Source of the DNA: Chondrus crispus
Lineage: Eukaryota > Rhodophyta > Florideophyceae > Gigartinales > Gigartinaceae
NCBI RefSeq assembly: GCF_000350225.1
Contig: NW_005179132.1
Coordinates: 1-64,000 of the forward strand
Direction of reading: 5' to 3'
DNA length: 64,000 bases
The translations under genes were made by a program, and so were the position numbers. Of the stretch, positions 30,485 to 39,761 are shown one piece after another; the first letter of the stretch is position 1; every line of letters starts with the position of its first letter. The notes beneath the pieces were generated by a model. It was not told the DNA's origin. It was given only the letters and a program-made list of their open reading frames with translations, and did no database searches.

Positions 30485-30844
30485 ATGACAACTCCGCATA
30501 CTCGCATACCTCCTCCTCGCACCTCGGGGGCCCCACCGCAACCAACCGCGACCCGGCTGTCGCAAACCGTCCCGCAGTACTTCGTCCGGCTCGCCCACGA
30601 GCCCTCCGTCGGTCTGCACTATCTTACGTCCCACGCGCAATCCCGGGCGGTCCCTGCTCTGGCCGGAATAGCGAACACCACTGCCCAACGCCGCGGCGCT
30701 CTCTCCGAGGCTGTGCTCGATATCCGTGACGCCACCAATATGATTCGGGAACACGGCGAGCCGGCTTCAAGCGCTCTTCAACGCATCCACTCCTCCCTGC
30801 AAGACACCACCAAGGTGCTGCAGGAGAAAAATCAGGCTCAGTAG
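30485..30844 (+). CDS. BORC complex subunit 8-like protein
   Basis: This is a 119-residue intronless protein. After a Pro/Thr-rich start, residues 25-115 carry the pattern QYFVRLAHEPSVGLHYLTSHAQSRAVPAL followed by two helices. That is the layout of BORCS8 (MEF2BNB-like), in which the 'EPSVGL.Y...H....P.L' stretch is the conserved core. In animals BORC links lysosomes to kinesin through Arl8 and controls their position. Length agrees with the family. The gene ends seven nt before the stop of the converging DUF3110 gene. The match is by a single motif, so confidence is moderate. Confidence 0.65.
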   Translation: MTTPHTRIPPPRTSGAPPQPTATRLSQTVPQYFVRLAHEPSVGLHYLTSHAQSRAVPALAGIANTTAQRRGALSEAVLDIRDATNMIREHGEPASSALQRIHSSLQDTTKVLQEKNQAQ

Positions 30845-30851
30845 CTACCAA

Positions 30852-31529
30852 CTAAAATGCTCTGTCAAACTGGCCAGGAGTTACTAATGTCTTCGCCGGC
30901 ACCAAGCCGAGTATCATCCCGTCTTTCCTGCAGAACTCTTTCAATGCCGGGATCGGTACTAGCCGAAGCTTGGGATCCATCCCTTCTGCAATCAGTTGAT
31001 CCGCAAAGCGCAGCGCTTCGTCCTTCATTGTAAATGTCAGGAGCACCTCATCGCCCTCGTCCACCGACTGGTCCTTGTCGTGAATACCAAAAGAGAGCAC
31101 CCCATCTTCTCCCATCAACAAAATCCACAAGTCAGTCGTATCTGGCTCGATGCATTTACGAGCGATGTTCTCGTGGATGGCTACGACATTTATACCGCTA
31201 AGGTCCCACTCGAAGCCTTGCTCCTTGGACGCTTTGAACAAGTTGTTGTTCCATTGGATGATGTCCGCTGCCATCACTAAGACCCACTTCTTCATCCCAT
31301 CTGGATCCGCCGGTACAAAGTTGGCCTCAGCCTCGGCTATTTCCTTCATTAGGGCCTCCCTGTCCCAGCCGGTATAGTCTGGTTCGTCCGGGAGGCCACC
31401 GTTTCCATACGGATGCGAACGGGCCATACTTGTCCATCGAGGAGCTCGCTTCGGTGACCGGCGGGCACACATTGTCAACTTGTCTTTGGGCCGTACTCGT
31501 GAGAAGGATGTGGTTGTCACAAAAGCCAT
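30852..31529 (-). CDS. Plastid-targeted DUF3110 protein
   Basis: I place the start at the ATG at 31529 (MAFVTTTSFSRVRPK), giving 225 residues; the frame remains open upstream to 31673. The first 45 residues are Ser/Thr/Arg-rich, nearly acid-free and have a Phe near the N terminus (AFVTTTSF), as in red algal plastid transit peptides. The C-terminal region (about 140-220) contains LWILLMGEDGVLSFGIHDKD, a block of acidic residues, LTFTMKDEALRFADQLIAEGMDPKLRLVPIPALKEFCRKDGMILGLVP, which fits the DUF3110 domain of cyanobacteria and plastids. Function is unknown. Its start faces the CCB-type gene, 323 nt away, so the two plastid genes share a divergent promoter region. Confidence 0.75.
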   Translation of the reverse strand: MAFVTTTSFSRVRPKDKLTMCARRSPKRAPRWTSMARSHPYGNGGLPDEPDYTGWDREALMKEIAEAEANFVPADPDGMKKWVLVMAADIIQWNNNLFKASKEQGFEWDLSGINVVAIHENIARKCIEPDTTDLWILLMGEDGVLSFGIHDKDQSVDEGDEVLLTFTMKDEALRFADQLIAEGMDPKLRLVPIPALKEFCRKDGMILGLVPAKTLVTPGQFDRAF

Positions 31530-31852
31530 GGTTGCATAGTCTCTTCGGTTTGATGTGGGGCTGGTTCCCAAGGAGAGAGGAGTCGTTTTCTTCGGAAATA
31601 TCTTGAAACGAATAAATTTAGCAAATTTCAACCGTTCTCCTGAGCTCATGCGTGCTACCTCAATCAGCTGCATATCTTCGCGTCTGCATGTATGCGAGTT
31701 AAGTTGGAGAGCATCAAACTTCGCGAGTGAACGTCACTATCGATATTCCTCTACCCTGTTTCCGGGGGTGGTACAGCATTATCCATTATCTTCAAGTCAA
31801 TACTTTACCGAGAGAACAGGCACTTCATTTTTCACACATCTCTGCTTCCACC

Positions 31853-32698
31853 ATGAAGTCTACGCTTTCCTTTGTACGCACATCAACCGTTCATTTTCGC
31901 AATCTATCTCAACGCCACCCTCTTTCCGCACGACGAATCCGAACAATTCGTTTATCATCTGGTCCCCCACCGAAGGTCAAACCAACCTTCTACAAAAATC
32001 CGTCAAAGGCAATTCAGAAAGGAGGTGGATTCTACATTCCCGGACTTCGAGGCCCTCGTCTGCGTGTCGCTGTTTTCGCGCTAGCAGTGACTCTTCTCGC
32101 ACTTAATCATTTGTCCATTTCCGTAAACGCTATTCCACGAAGCTTGTGGGTGTCAGAGGGCTTTGCTTTGACTGCATCTATTGGTATCCTCGTCACGGCA
32201 TTGGTTGATATTTCAACTGAACGTGAGGAGATGGCACCAGCAGGGAAACAACAAGGGGTTTCTTCCCTCAGGGCAGCCATCACTACAACAGAATCATCCG
32301 TTAAGGCCAAGAGCGGGGGAATCGACGACGTTGGTGAGGAGGTTTCATGGGGGCAAGCAGTTTGCGCAGACTTGACCAGTGCAACTGCTTTTGCAATTTG
32401 TCGCGACGGCAAGACAATATATGCTTCTGGGCTCGCAGAAGGGGCTTCGGAAGCAGGTGCAGCAGTCGCTCGAGTGGCACAGGAGAAGCGTGCCGTTTAC
32501 ATCGATGACACATCGGTCCTTCCACCTGACATTACTCTGCCTTTTTTGTCGAAGGGTACATGGGCTGTGTATCTGGTACCGAGCGAGAAAGAGGTAGTAG
32601 CATTCGCAACAGCCCAGGGAAGTGGTTTTGACAAGAGGGAGAGAGATTGGCTCGAGCAATTAGCTATTCGCATGGCGCGAGGTTGCCGAAAGGGATAA
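31853..32698 (+). CDS. Cytochrome b6f cofactor assembly protein, CCB2/CCB4 type
   Basis: I choose the ATG at 31853 (MKSTLSFVRTS), giving 281 residues; the frame is open upstream to 31727 but without transit-like sequence. Residues 1-50 look like a plastid transit peptide. Two hydrophobic segments follow at about 68-88 (LRVAVFALAVTLLALNHLSI) and 100-120 (FALTASIGILVTALVDI). The C-terminal domain (about 160-275) matches the CCB2/CCB4 family: a SWGQAVCADLTSATAFAICRDGKTIYASGLA block, YIDDTSVLPPDITLPFLSKGTWAVYLVPSE, and a final FDKRERDWLEQLAIRMA helix. These thylakoid proteins help attach heme ci to cytochrome b6. The gene diverges from the DUF3110 gene. Confidence 0.7.
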   Translation: MKSTLSFVRTSTVHFRNLSQRHPLSARRIRTIRLSSGPPPKVKPTFYKNPSKAIQKGGGFYIPGLRGPRLRVAVFALAVTLLALNHLSISVNAIPRSLWVSEGFALTASIGILVTALVDISTEREEMAPAGKQQGVSSLRAAITTTESSVKAKSGGIDDVGEEVSWGQAVCADLTSATAFAICRDGKTIYASGLAEGASEAGAAVARVAQEKRAVYIDDTSVLPPDITLPFLSKGTWAVYLVPSEKEVVAFATAQGSGFDKRERDWLEQLAIRMARGCRKG

Positions 32699-33889
32699 GA
32701 CTCTTGGTCTGATCTATATGATTTGTCAAGGGAGAAATTCTCAACCTCTCCAGAGAGGACGGGTCTCTGCCCAACGGTTTAACATTTCGTGGGTCTTTCT
32801 CGTCGCGGCAGAAGACAGTGTACGGTAGGTATCAACCGCTCTTTGATGACGAAGATGCCACGGCAAGAGACTGCCTCTGAAAACTTCATGATCCTCGACG
32901 TGGACCAATGCAATGCACTTGGTGAGAGCCATCATGAATGTTGGGATTCATTAACTGTACTGTGGGCACCATCAACAGTATCCCATTTGCTAGCAATTTA
33001 GGCGTTGATCGCACAATTTTTTGAGAAGGAGGGCGGAGTGTTGGCAGTCCATGGCATTGTTCCGCAACTGCAGTGTGCGGCTGCACAGATGCGCGATCAG
33101 AACACGCTTTGGATACAGCTTGATTAAGATGCCATGTGATCCAACTCAAGTCTGTTTAGCGCACGTCATCACCCACTACATTGTTGAAGCCTTGCCCAAC
33201 ACCTTTCCAGCTATTTTTCGCTCTGAAGTATCTATGACATGTTCACTGTGATAACGGTGGCCAGGATTTCAATGAGCGAGCTTTACTTGTCAAGGAGGAT
33301 ATCTATGCGTGCGGCCCGGAGTGGTCGGTGTGGCTGTAGTTTCATGGAGTGGGGGATTTCATCGCATCGATAAGATCGATGCATGTGGCCTTGCCTGGTA
33401 CACATTCAACGAAATCACGACAACACCGCATACCGGTCATCGTACAACAGTTTTCAATATTAGTCATCGCGTCCCACTGTACAATATGAGCTTCGTTTCC
33501 CGCTTCAAGCCTTTTCCGCCTTCTATCACAGACCACTTGATCTACATTGTTCAGACTTGAGACAACCATGATGAGTTGTGGTCAGCGGAAAACTCCAGAT
33601 AAGGCCTGTCGCAAAAGGCTGCGTTGATGTTTCCACGCGTATTGCTATACTTCGTTTCAGCAAAACACAGGGTGTGCGGCTTGTAAAAAAGGAACGAGAA
33701 CGAATGAGAGCTAGAGACGTTTACATCCTCTTGCTCAGTACAGAAATATTGAGACGCAGTGGGTCGTCTTGGCGCTTTTCACGAAATCAAAACTGGGGTG
33801 TTACAAAACAAGCTGCCCTTCGATGAATGAAGAGGATAAATACTTGTAGTGCATTCACCCAAAGGTGTTGTCGGCCATGTGGGCTTGGT
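32699..33889. other. Intergenic stretch
   Basis: 1.2 kb between two converging genes. I see no reading frame with credible composition and no RNA gene. Confidence 0.5.
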
Positions 33890-34912
33890 CTAACGGGCAG
33901 CGCGAATCGCCCTGAGACCAATAACGGCGGTGGCAGTGAGGACGCAGCAAGTACCAAGCAGGCTGAACCATGTGATCTTCTCTCCAAGAAATAGTAGTCC
34001 GAGGATGTACAGGACGGGGACGTCGACATTTCGAATGAGAGCACCACGCCCTGCTCTACAATGTTGCAGACCTTTGTTCAAGCACATCTGCCCAGCAAAA
34101 GCGAAAAACGCAGCAAGGGTGATGCACATTACGCCCTTTTTATTCTCTTGCATCCCCGCAGGTCCGATACTCCCTCCCAGTAGGACGGAAGCGAGGAGAC
34201 AAAGTGATGAGAGAGACAAAACAGAGGTTACGTAGTGGATACTCTTTCCGAGTCCACGAACGATGACGTATGCGATGGAAGCAGAAAAGGCGCCGGCAAC
34301 AGCGGTGAAAGAGCCGATAAAACGGTCGGTGTGAGAGATGAGGCTTTCAGGGTCATTGAAGCCCGGGCGTGCTATGAGAATAATACCCGTGAAGCTGATA
34401 AGGGCGGTAAGACCATCCATACGAGTGATGGTTTCGCCAAGGAAAACGCCGGACAGAAGCATAGTGATAACGGGGTAGCAAAAGAAGATACTTATTGCGT
34501 CGCCGACGGGAAGCTTTGAAAGACTGATATAGACACAGAGCATGCCGATTGTGCCGATGACGCCTCGGGCAAGCAATAGGAAGAGTTGGCGACGTGTGAA
34601 CCGAGCAAACATTTGGGGAATGTCAACGAGACAGAGCAAGTAGAGGACAGTGAGAAAGGTGTGTAACACTGAGCGAATGAAAATGCTGGAAACTGGAGAG
34701 AATCCGTACTTGCTCTCACCGACATGGGTGAAGAAGGACATGCCTGAGTAGCCCAGGGTGGATAATGCCATGAGGATGTATCCAGTTAGTTCCGAGGACG
34801 GTTCGGGGTCTTCGACGGGCGGGAGAAGGGGAGTGGTCTCCCACGTTGCTTTTGAATCGGGTGGATTGGGGGAAGAGACGAGCGGCAAGGGTAGAGTTGA
34901 AGGTGGACTCAT
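33890..34912 (-). CDS. EamA-family drug/metabolite transporter
   Basis: The 340-residue protein has about ten hydrophobic segments after a 40-residue Pro/Ser-rich cytosolic tail. Two EamA repeats are visible: the first with ARGVIGTIGMLCVYISLSKLPVGDAISIFFCYPVITMLLSGVFLGE, the second with FFAFAGQMCLNKGLQHCRAGRGALIRNVDVPVLYILGLLFLGEKIT. This is the architecture of SLC35G-like DMT carriers. The substrate cannot be inferred. It is intronless. A second gene of the same family lies at 39762-40910 on the other strand. Confidence 0.88.
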   Translation of the reverse strand: MSPPSTLPLPLVSSPNPPDSKATWETTPLLPPVEDPEPSSELTGYILMALSTLGYSGMSFFTHVGESKYGFSPVSSIFIRSVLHTFLTVLYLLCLVDIPQMFARFTRRQLFLLLARGVIGTIGMLCVYISLSKLPVGDAISIFFCYPVITMLLSGVFLGETITRMDGLTALISFTGIILIARPGFNDPESLISHTDRFIGSFTAVAGAFSASIAYVIVRGLGKSIHYVTSVLSLSSLCLLASVLLGGSIGPAGMQENKKGVMCITLAAFFAFAGQMCLNKGLQHCRAGRGALIRNVDVPVLYILGLLFLGEKITWFSLLGTCCVLTATAVIGLRAIRAAR

Positions 34913-35366
34913 GTTGCGCGGCAGCAGAGTGGTACAGTTGATGCGCTGAGGAAAATGTCGTCGGGAGAAATTCGGTGAAGAAGGTCAGCGTGGGTCGTCA
35001 TTGAAATCTGTAGGCGCACTGGTCCCGTCCGTGTGAAGTAGAAGAACTGAGGGCCGCCTGTCTCGTGATGATCGTAGCCGGGAGTGGTAAGTGTTTGGAA
35101 CGACCAGTAAGAGTAAGTTGGAAGAGATGTTCAGAAACGGGCTGTACAGCGTTTGTAGTGAGGTGGGACTCGGGTTGCCTGTTTTGTCCAAGAACACCGC
35201 TCTATGAGGTTGGAAATGCTTCGCAGCTACAGTGCAATAGTGGAGGTCTACGGAATACAGCAGAGAGATAGGACACGTGCAATATTATTACTTTTGATAC
35301 GAAGATTTCCGACATGCCTGCGAAAAACAAACAAACAGATTGATACAGTGGCAGACTACTTTGCGG
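34913..35366. other. Intergenic stretch
   Basis: No gene is supported; it contains the promoter side of the EamA gene. Confidence 0.45.
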
Positions 35367-35822
35367 CTAACATGTGAGGCCTTGAAGTTCATCAGTCATA
35401 GCGATTTCGTGCGGGGAAAAAGGGACTGCGGCGACAACGCCGAGATTTAGGGGACACACGAGGGGCACAAAGGTGGAGGCAAAGCGAGGGGGCGTTGAGA
35501 TGGAGGCGGAAAGATCGCTGCTCGGTGTAGAGTGGTCTGCGGCTCTCAGTGCAGTAGAGTTTCTCGGATGCGATCTGGACAACCTGAACCCCCTAGAGGG
35601 AAATTCGATTCTGGAATCGGAGTGACTGCGTTGATATGCTGTCAGATTTGTGAATTGGTACTGTCGATCTCTAGTCGCGAGACAAACAAAGAGAGTTTGA
35701 GAAGGTAAAAAGTTTACTCGGGCTATGAGACCGCGCTCACCCTTGTAGATCGCGGAGGGCGCGAGGTCACAGAGCGGCCGTCGCCGCCGACCTAAAGTTG
35801 AAATAATGCACCGGAGTGCCAT
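35367..35822 (-). CDS. Possible small NFD6-like protein
   Basis: This is a 151-residue frame with an ATG at 35822. The N-terminal part is basic and Ser/Arg/Leu-rich, like a mitochondrial presequence. The stretch PPRFASTFVPLVCPLNLGVVAAVPFSPHEIAMTDEL near the C terminus recalls the short conserved core of plant NFD6-type proteins (a Pro-x-Glu/Asn-Leu-Gly segment followed by S.xPxH). The resemblance is weak. It could equally be a chance frame in the promoter region of a neighbour. Transcript data would settle it. Confidence 0.3.
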   Translation of the reverse strand: MALRCIISTLGRRRRPLCDLAPSAIYKGERGLIARVNFLPSQTLFVCLATRDRQYQFTNLTAYQRSHSDSRIEFPSRGFRLSRSHPRNSTALRAADHSTPSSDLSASISTPPRFASTFVPLVCPLNLGVVAAVPFSPHEIAMTDELQGLTC

Positions 35823-35950
35823 CTATAAATGTAGTCCAATATCGCTACACGTAGTAACTGTATCCTTCCCCTCTCATACCTCAACCATCGCCATATCGAA
35901 AGGTACATCATGTAAATTTACGGTACAGTGCCTGTCGAAATGGCGATGGA

Positions 35951-36043
35951 CCACCCCTTGGGGGCATCACCAGAACATGTACTTGTACCGTACATGTAAA
36001 GCACCTTTACCGTACATGCTCTGGTGATGCTCCCAAGGGGTGG
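35951..36043. repeat. Foldback element with 32-nt arms
   Basis: Arms 35951-35982 and 36012-36043 are complementary at 30 of 32 positions (CCACCCCTTGGG.GCATCACC core) around a 29-nt spacer. The spacer itself repeats TTTAC/CGTACATG motifs. No coding capacity. Confidence 0.85.
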
Positions 36044-36503
36044 TGCCTCGCAAGCAATCGTGCGTTTGACACGCACAAAACGCCGTGTTGGGCATGCTTC
36101 AATCGCAAAAAAGGACGAATCAACTTGCGATTTGCGATTTCCGGAGTCTTCCAGTATAATAATATTATGTATATTACACATAATATGTACTGGAATGGCG
36201 TCCATTCCAACCCAACATTTTGGCCCAAACTTGTTATAATGTACGTGGGAAACAAGGCGTTCAGAGAGGTGATCGCCCATTAGTGCACTTCTGAGTAGTA
36301 CAAATCTTGAATAACGCACATTTTCAACATGCCAAAATTCAGACATTTGTATGAAGGTTCTGGACCTCATTAGTGGTCAGAGTTGCCGGGAAGGTCATTA
36401 GATTTAGTGTAATTTACGTCATGAGCTGTACACAGCAGACATATGCAGACGCCCGCATACTTGTATGTGCAGGGGAGTCGCGAAGAGCCGCATTGCACCG
36501 CGG

Positions 36504-37434
36504 TACAGAGTAAAGTCTCGATAAGCTGCGTACCTGATATGATGAACTGTCTCGGTACAGTGAACCGAAGGACTATGAGGGAGGCGCCACCCCGCTTTTT
36601 GGCCCAGAATCGACGTTTTCGTATTTCTAACGTGAACTAGACTCTATAGAATGAACTACGCGATACCACGAACATACAAAAACATGAAAACCCCAGAGTT
36701 CACTTTATCGAGGCCGAAATGCGCACTAGAAACGAACCATGAACGACTACAGAAGCCATCCATACGATTTTGCCTCAGATTCGAACCCTGAAGCCTCCTT
36801 ACGCGGCGGCTTTGTTCCTCATACAGAAGTGACTTGATGCTCGAAGGCAGCCCCGATTGAACTAGATTCGCGTCCGTCATAATACAACTGAGTTCGTTAG
36901 ATAGAGCTTCTAATGTTCCGCGATACCGAGCAAGCGACGGTTTGCGTCATGTCCGGTCTTTCGCTGGCACAGTAGAGCGATCGTCCTCACTATCTGAATC
37001 ACCGTTAAATTGATCTTGCTCAATGCCAGTAAATGCCCCAAAATCCCCTAATCCAAGATCAATGGCTTGACCGAGAGCTGACTCTTCTGATATAGACTCT
37101 GGATGTGGCAGAATTAAAAGAAAAGGAAGGCTGGATCACAATGTGAAGTGGTCCAGATATGGAATTGCGCCCGTCGACGTTGCCCGTCGACGTTGCCCGT
37201 CGATGGACAGAGTCAAGGAAAGTGAGTTTGTGTTCCTGTGACCGTATCATCGGCATTGGTGAAGACGCTCTAAGAGCGTCTCCACCGGTGTGGTCCAAAT
37301 CATACTGTACCCGTAAAACGGGTACACGTGTACACGAGCAGTTCCGCCGCCGTGAACTGCCTCGGTAAGGCGAACTCAATGGGCTGCTCGGAAGCGCCAC
37401 ATTTCGGTTCACGATATCGAGACTTTACTCTGTA
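36504..37434. mobile_element. Non-autonomous TIR element with TA target duplication
   Basis: The element begins at 36506 with CAGAGTAAAGTCTCGATA and ends at 37432 with its exact complement; TA lies directly outside each end, as expected for Tc1/mariner/pogo-type insertion. Just inside, GTGAACCGAA-type sequence recurs inverted (about 36558 and 37403). The interior of about 890 nt encodes no transposase I can recognise. It also contains three copies of a CGTCGACGTTGCC-like unit near 37170. It is likely mobilised in trans by an element elsewhere in the genome. Confidence 0.7.
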
Positions 37435-37530
37435 GCAACCGGAATCCCTTTGTGAAGTGGCAGTAGCTTTTCCTCATGTACTTTATGGCACCGCCATGAG
37501 TACATCGGTGTTGGCGCTGCGGCGGTAGAC

Positions 37531-37614
37531 ACACGGCATGCAAAGCCACACGGCATGCAAAGCCACACGGCATGCAAAGCCACACGGCATGCAAAGCCAC
37601 ACGGCATGCAAAGC
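37531..37614. repeat. Tandem repeat, 17-bp unit, about 4.9 copies
   Basis: The unit ACACGGCATGCAAAGCC is repeated without change from 37531; the last copy is cut by one base. On the minus strand the frame reads as repeating CMPCGFACRVALH but I regard this as fortuitous. It lies between the TIR element and a family B repeat. Confidence 0.95.
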
Positions 37615-37679
37615 GTGCCTTTTTCAAGGCCTATCAGGATTGGAATGAGAATATGCAGTCCGTTACCAAGAGTCTGACC

Positions 37680-38100
37680 GGCGATGGCCTCACATAAGGT
37701 CACTTGCTAACCGTCTTTTTCTGGGCTTGCACATGCTCGATAAGAGTAGGAAAGACATCTTCTCTACCGCGACTTAGTTATGCGCTGTGGTAGATCACAT
37801 GCCCTTGAAAACTGGCCGTCCGTCCCAGTCGCGTTTCGAAAAGAAACGCTTTCGAGCATACTCAGAGCCTTGCTTCTTTGATGCCTTCGAAACAGCAGAC
37901 ACAGTTTGCAGAAACAATTCACAATTTAAGTTGTAATGAGCTCTCGCCTTGCAAAGAAAAAGGACTGCTCCCCGTTGTTGTTCAAGGTGCTACGGTATTG
38001 CCGAGCGCAAATATATCAAAGAAATCGCGAAACTGTTCCCGCAAAAATGGGAAATAATTCATGTGTTTTGCCATTAAGGGCTGGTGTCCTTGGAGGCAAA
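37680..38100. repeat. Dispersed repeat, family B copy 2
   Basis: Ordered segments match 29740-30200: GGCCTCACATAAGGTCACTTG, TTTTTCTGGGCTTGCAC, GAAAACTGGCCGTCC, GCTTCTTTGATGCCTTCGAA and a GAAATAATTCATGTGTTTTGCCA tail. The hairpins are eroded compared with copy 1, so this copy is older or more mutated. Confidence 0.6.
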
Positions 38101-39029
38101 TGAAGGCCCTCGCACACCGTACAGTAGCTCATGTTTTTTTTTTTTTTTTCTTTCATGACATGCGCTTCGACAAGAAGGAGAAAGGTACCCTCTCCCACCA
38201 CCGTACTTGACTTCTACCATGTGAAAGGGAAGAAATTAGTGAAAACTTGATGTTGTTCCTGATCGTTTTTACAAATGTCTGGAAAAGAAGCTACTGCATT
38301 AAAATAGCTTCGAAATCGAAAACGCCAGTTAATAAAGGCGATTGGGTATTGAATCTGTATTACGCTCTACGTCTATTAGGGCACTCACAACTGCTATCCC
38401 AGTGTTCTGCGAGATGTTATTGACAAAGACAGGTCAGCTAAGGAAATGTTCTCCAGAATGACTCTCTAACTTTGCGCTTCCATGTATTTTTTTAGCGAAA
38501 AAAGGCTGTTCTCACGCAAGGGCCGGCCCCAGTCGGATATACACCAAGCAGAAGTAACTTTACTGTACTCTCTGGGGTTCGACAGCGGAGGAAAGGCAAT
38601 GCGAGGAGCGAGGCGATTACATCGATGGCAACCACGAAAGCAGAGTTGAGGGGCTGTGAGAAAAGCTGCATCGATAAACAAACATGGCTGGTACTGTAGT
38701 ACCCAAGGGTACAGTATGGGCCGACGGGGTGACTGTGGTTACATCCAGACGACAGTACAGCACACCACAGTAATAAGACATAGCCAATAGGGCATACCGT
38801 AGTCGCGACGCAATAAAGTATCCGACGGCCACCCGCTCCCTCGGGGATCGAGGGGCATCGGAGTTCACGGAACCACAGTGACGAACTACTGTATGTGCTG
38901 TACATGTCACTCGTTTTCTGGGACACGACATATTATATATTCAAAGAATTTTCTGCACCAAGGGTACAGTGCCGTTCAGTATGTACAGTAGTACAGTACA
39001 TATGTGTATGCGCTGTGTATGCGCTGTGT

Positions 39030-39074
39030 ATGCGCCGCACACAAGTACATACTATGGACTTGTGTGCGGCGCAT
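39030..39074. repeat. Hairpin with 17-nt perfect arms
   Basis: ATGCGCCGCACACAAGT at 39030-39046 is exactly complementary to 39058-39074, with an 11-nt loop. It is preceded by a short TATGCGCTG tandem repeat (39007-39030) and followed by a second partial copy of the arm at 39084-39101. Confidence 0.8.
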
Positions 39075-39761
39075 ACACATTTGTACTTGTGTGCGGCATA
39101 CGGTATGTCTCTCCGCGTCCAAGCTGACATGTTCGCATTCTTGGGAATTATTCGTGAAGAAGAGCACGAGTATTTCCAGTGCTGTACAGTCTCCAGCGGT
39201 CATTGGCTGATTTTTTTTCTGCAACTTAGGTATATTATTGTGAAGGCACGAGATGGATACACACTTTCAAATGTGAAGAAGCCTCTGCACCACGTAAGAT
39301 TCGAAGACATATAACGCTGCAAAATTTTGTGCAGCAAGCTAAATTATGCTTCTCACTCCTTTTTGTTAAATCAAAGTCCTGCAATTGTGCCGATACTATC
39401 ATACAATGGTAAAGTGTTAGAGTGCTATTTTCTGGATGCACCCACTGGGTGCATCCATTATGTATGTATGGTCAAGTCGCAGTCTTTGCCGTCAAGCACG
39501 GGATTGTACATGCGCTTGCATACCGACCAATGAAACCCCCGACGACGCAGAGGTGTGATGGAGGTGGTATGATGTTCGCAGTTACCGAAGTGACTGGGAT
39601 ATTTCTGCGCGTACTTCTGAACCACCTCCATCATACGTGTACAGTAGTACGCGCTTGTTTGCAAATTTGCAAACGTGAAATACCTCTTTCTCTCGCCCCG
39701 GCACCTTATCCATACCTCAAATATTACTGAATCGAGGTAAAGCATGCAGGGCTTTTAAAGA

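Larger units (their letters stand above)
35823..39761. other. Gene-free repeat cluster (3.9 kb)
   Basis: No host gene is seen. The stretch holds a foldback (35951-36043), a 0.9-kb TIR element (36504-37434), a 17-bp tandem array (37531-37614), a family B repeat (37680-38100), a hairpin at 39030-39074 and many GTACAGTAC motifs. The elements are described separately. Confidence 0.7.

Noticed and set aside
31555-32106. 183-codon plus frame covering the divergent promoter
   Set aside because: It overlaps the start of the CCB-type gene in another frame and spans the promoter; no domain is visible.
36770-36830. GGTTCGAATC-like string suggesting a tRNA T arm (minus strand)
   Set aside because: The rest of a tRNA cloverleaf is absent and it lies inside the TIR element.
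37409-37703. Frame with repeating CMPCGFACRVALH residues
   Set aside because: It is produced by the 17-bp tandem DNA repeat, which cycles through all frames; there is no sign of a real protein.
38895-39314. 139-codon frame with CVRRTQVH-like repeats
   Set aside because: It is read through the inverted repeat at 39030-39101 and is explained by that DNA structure.
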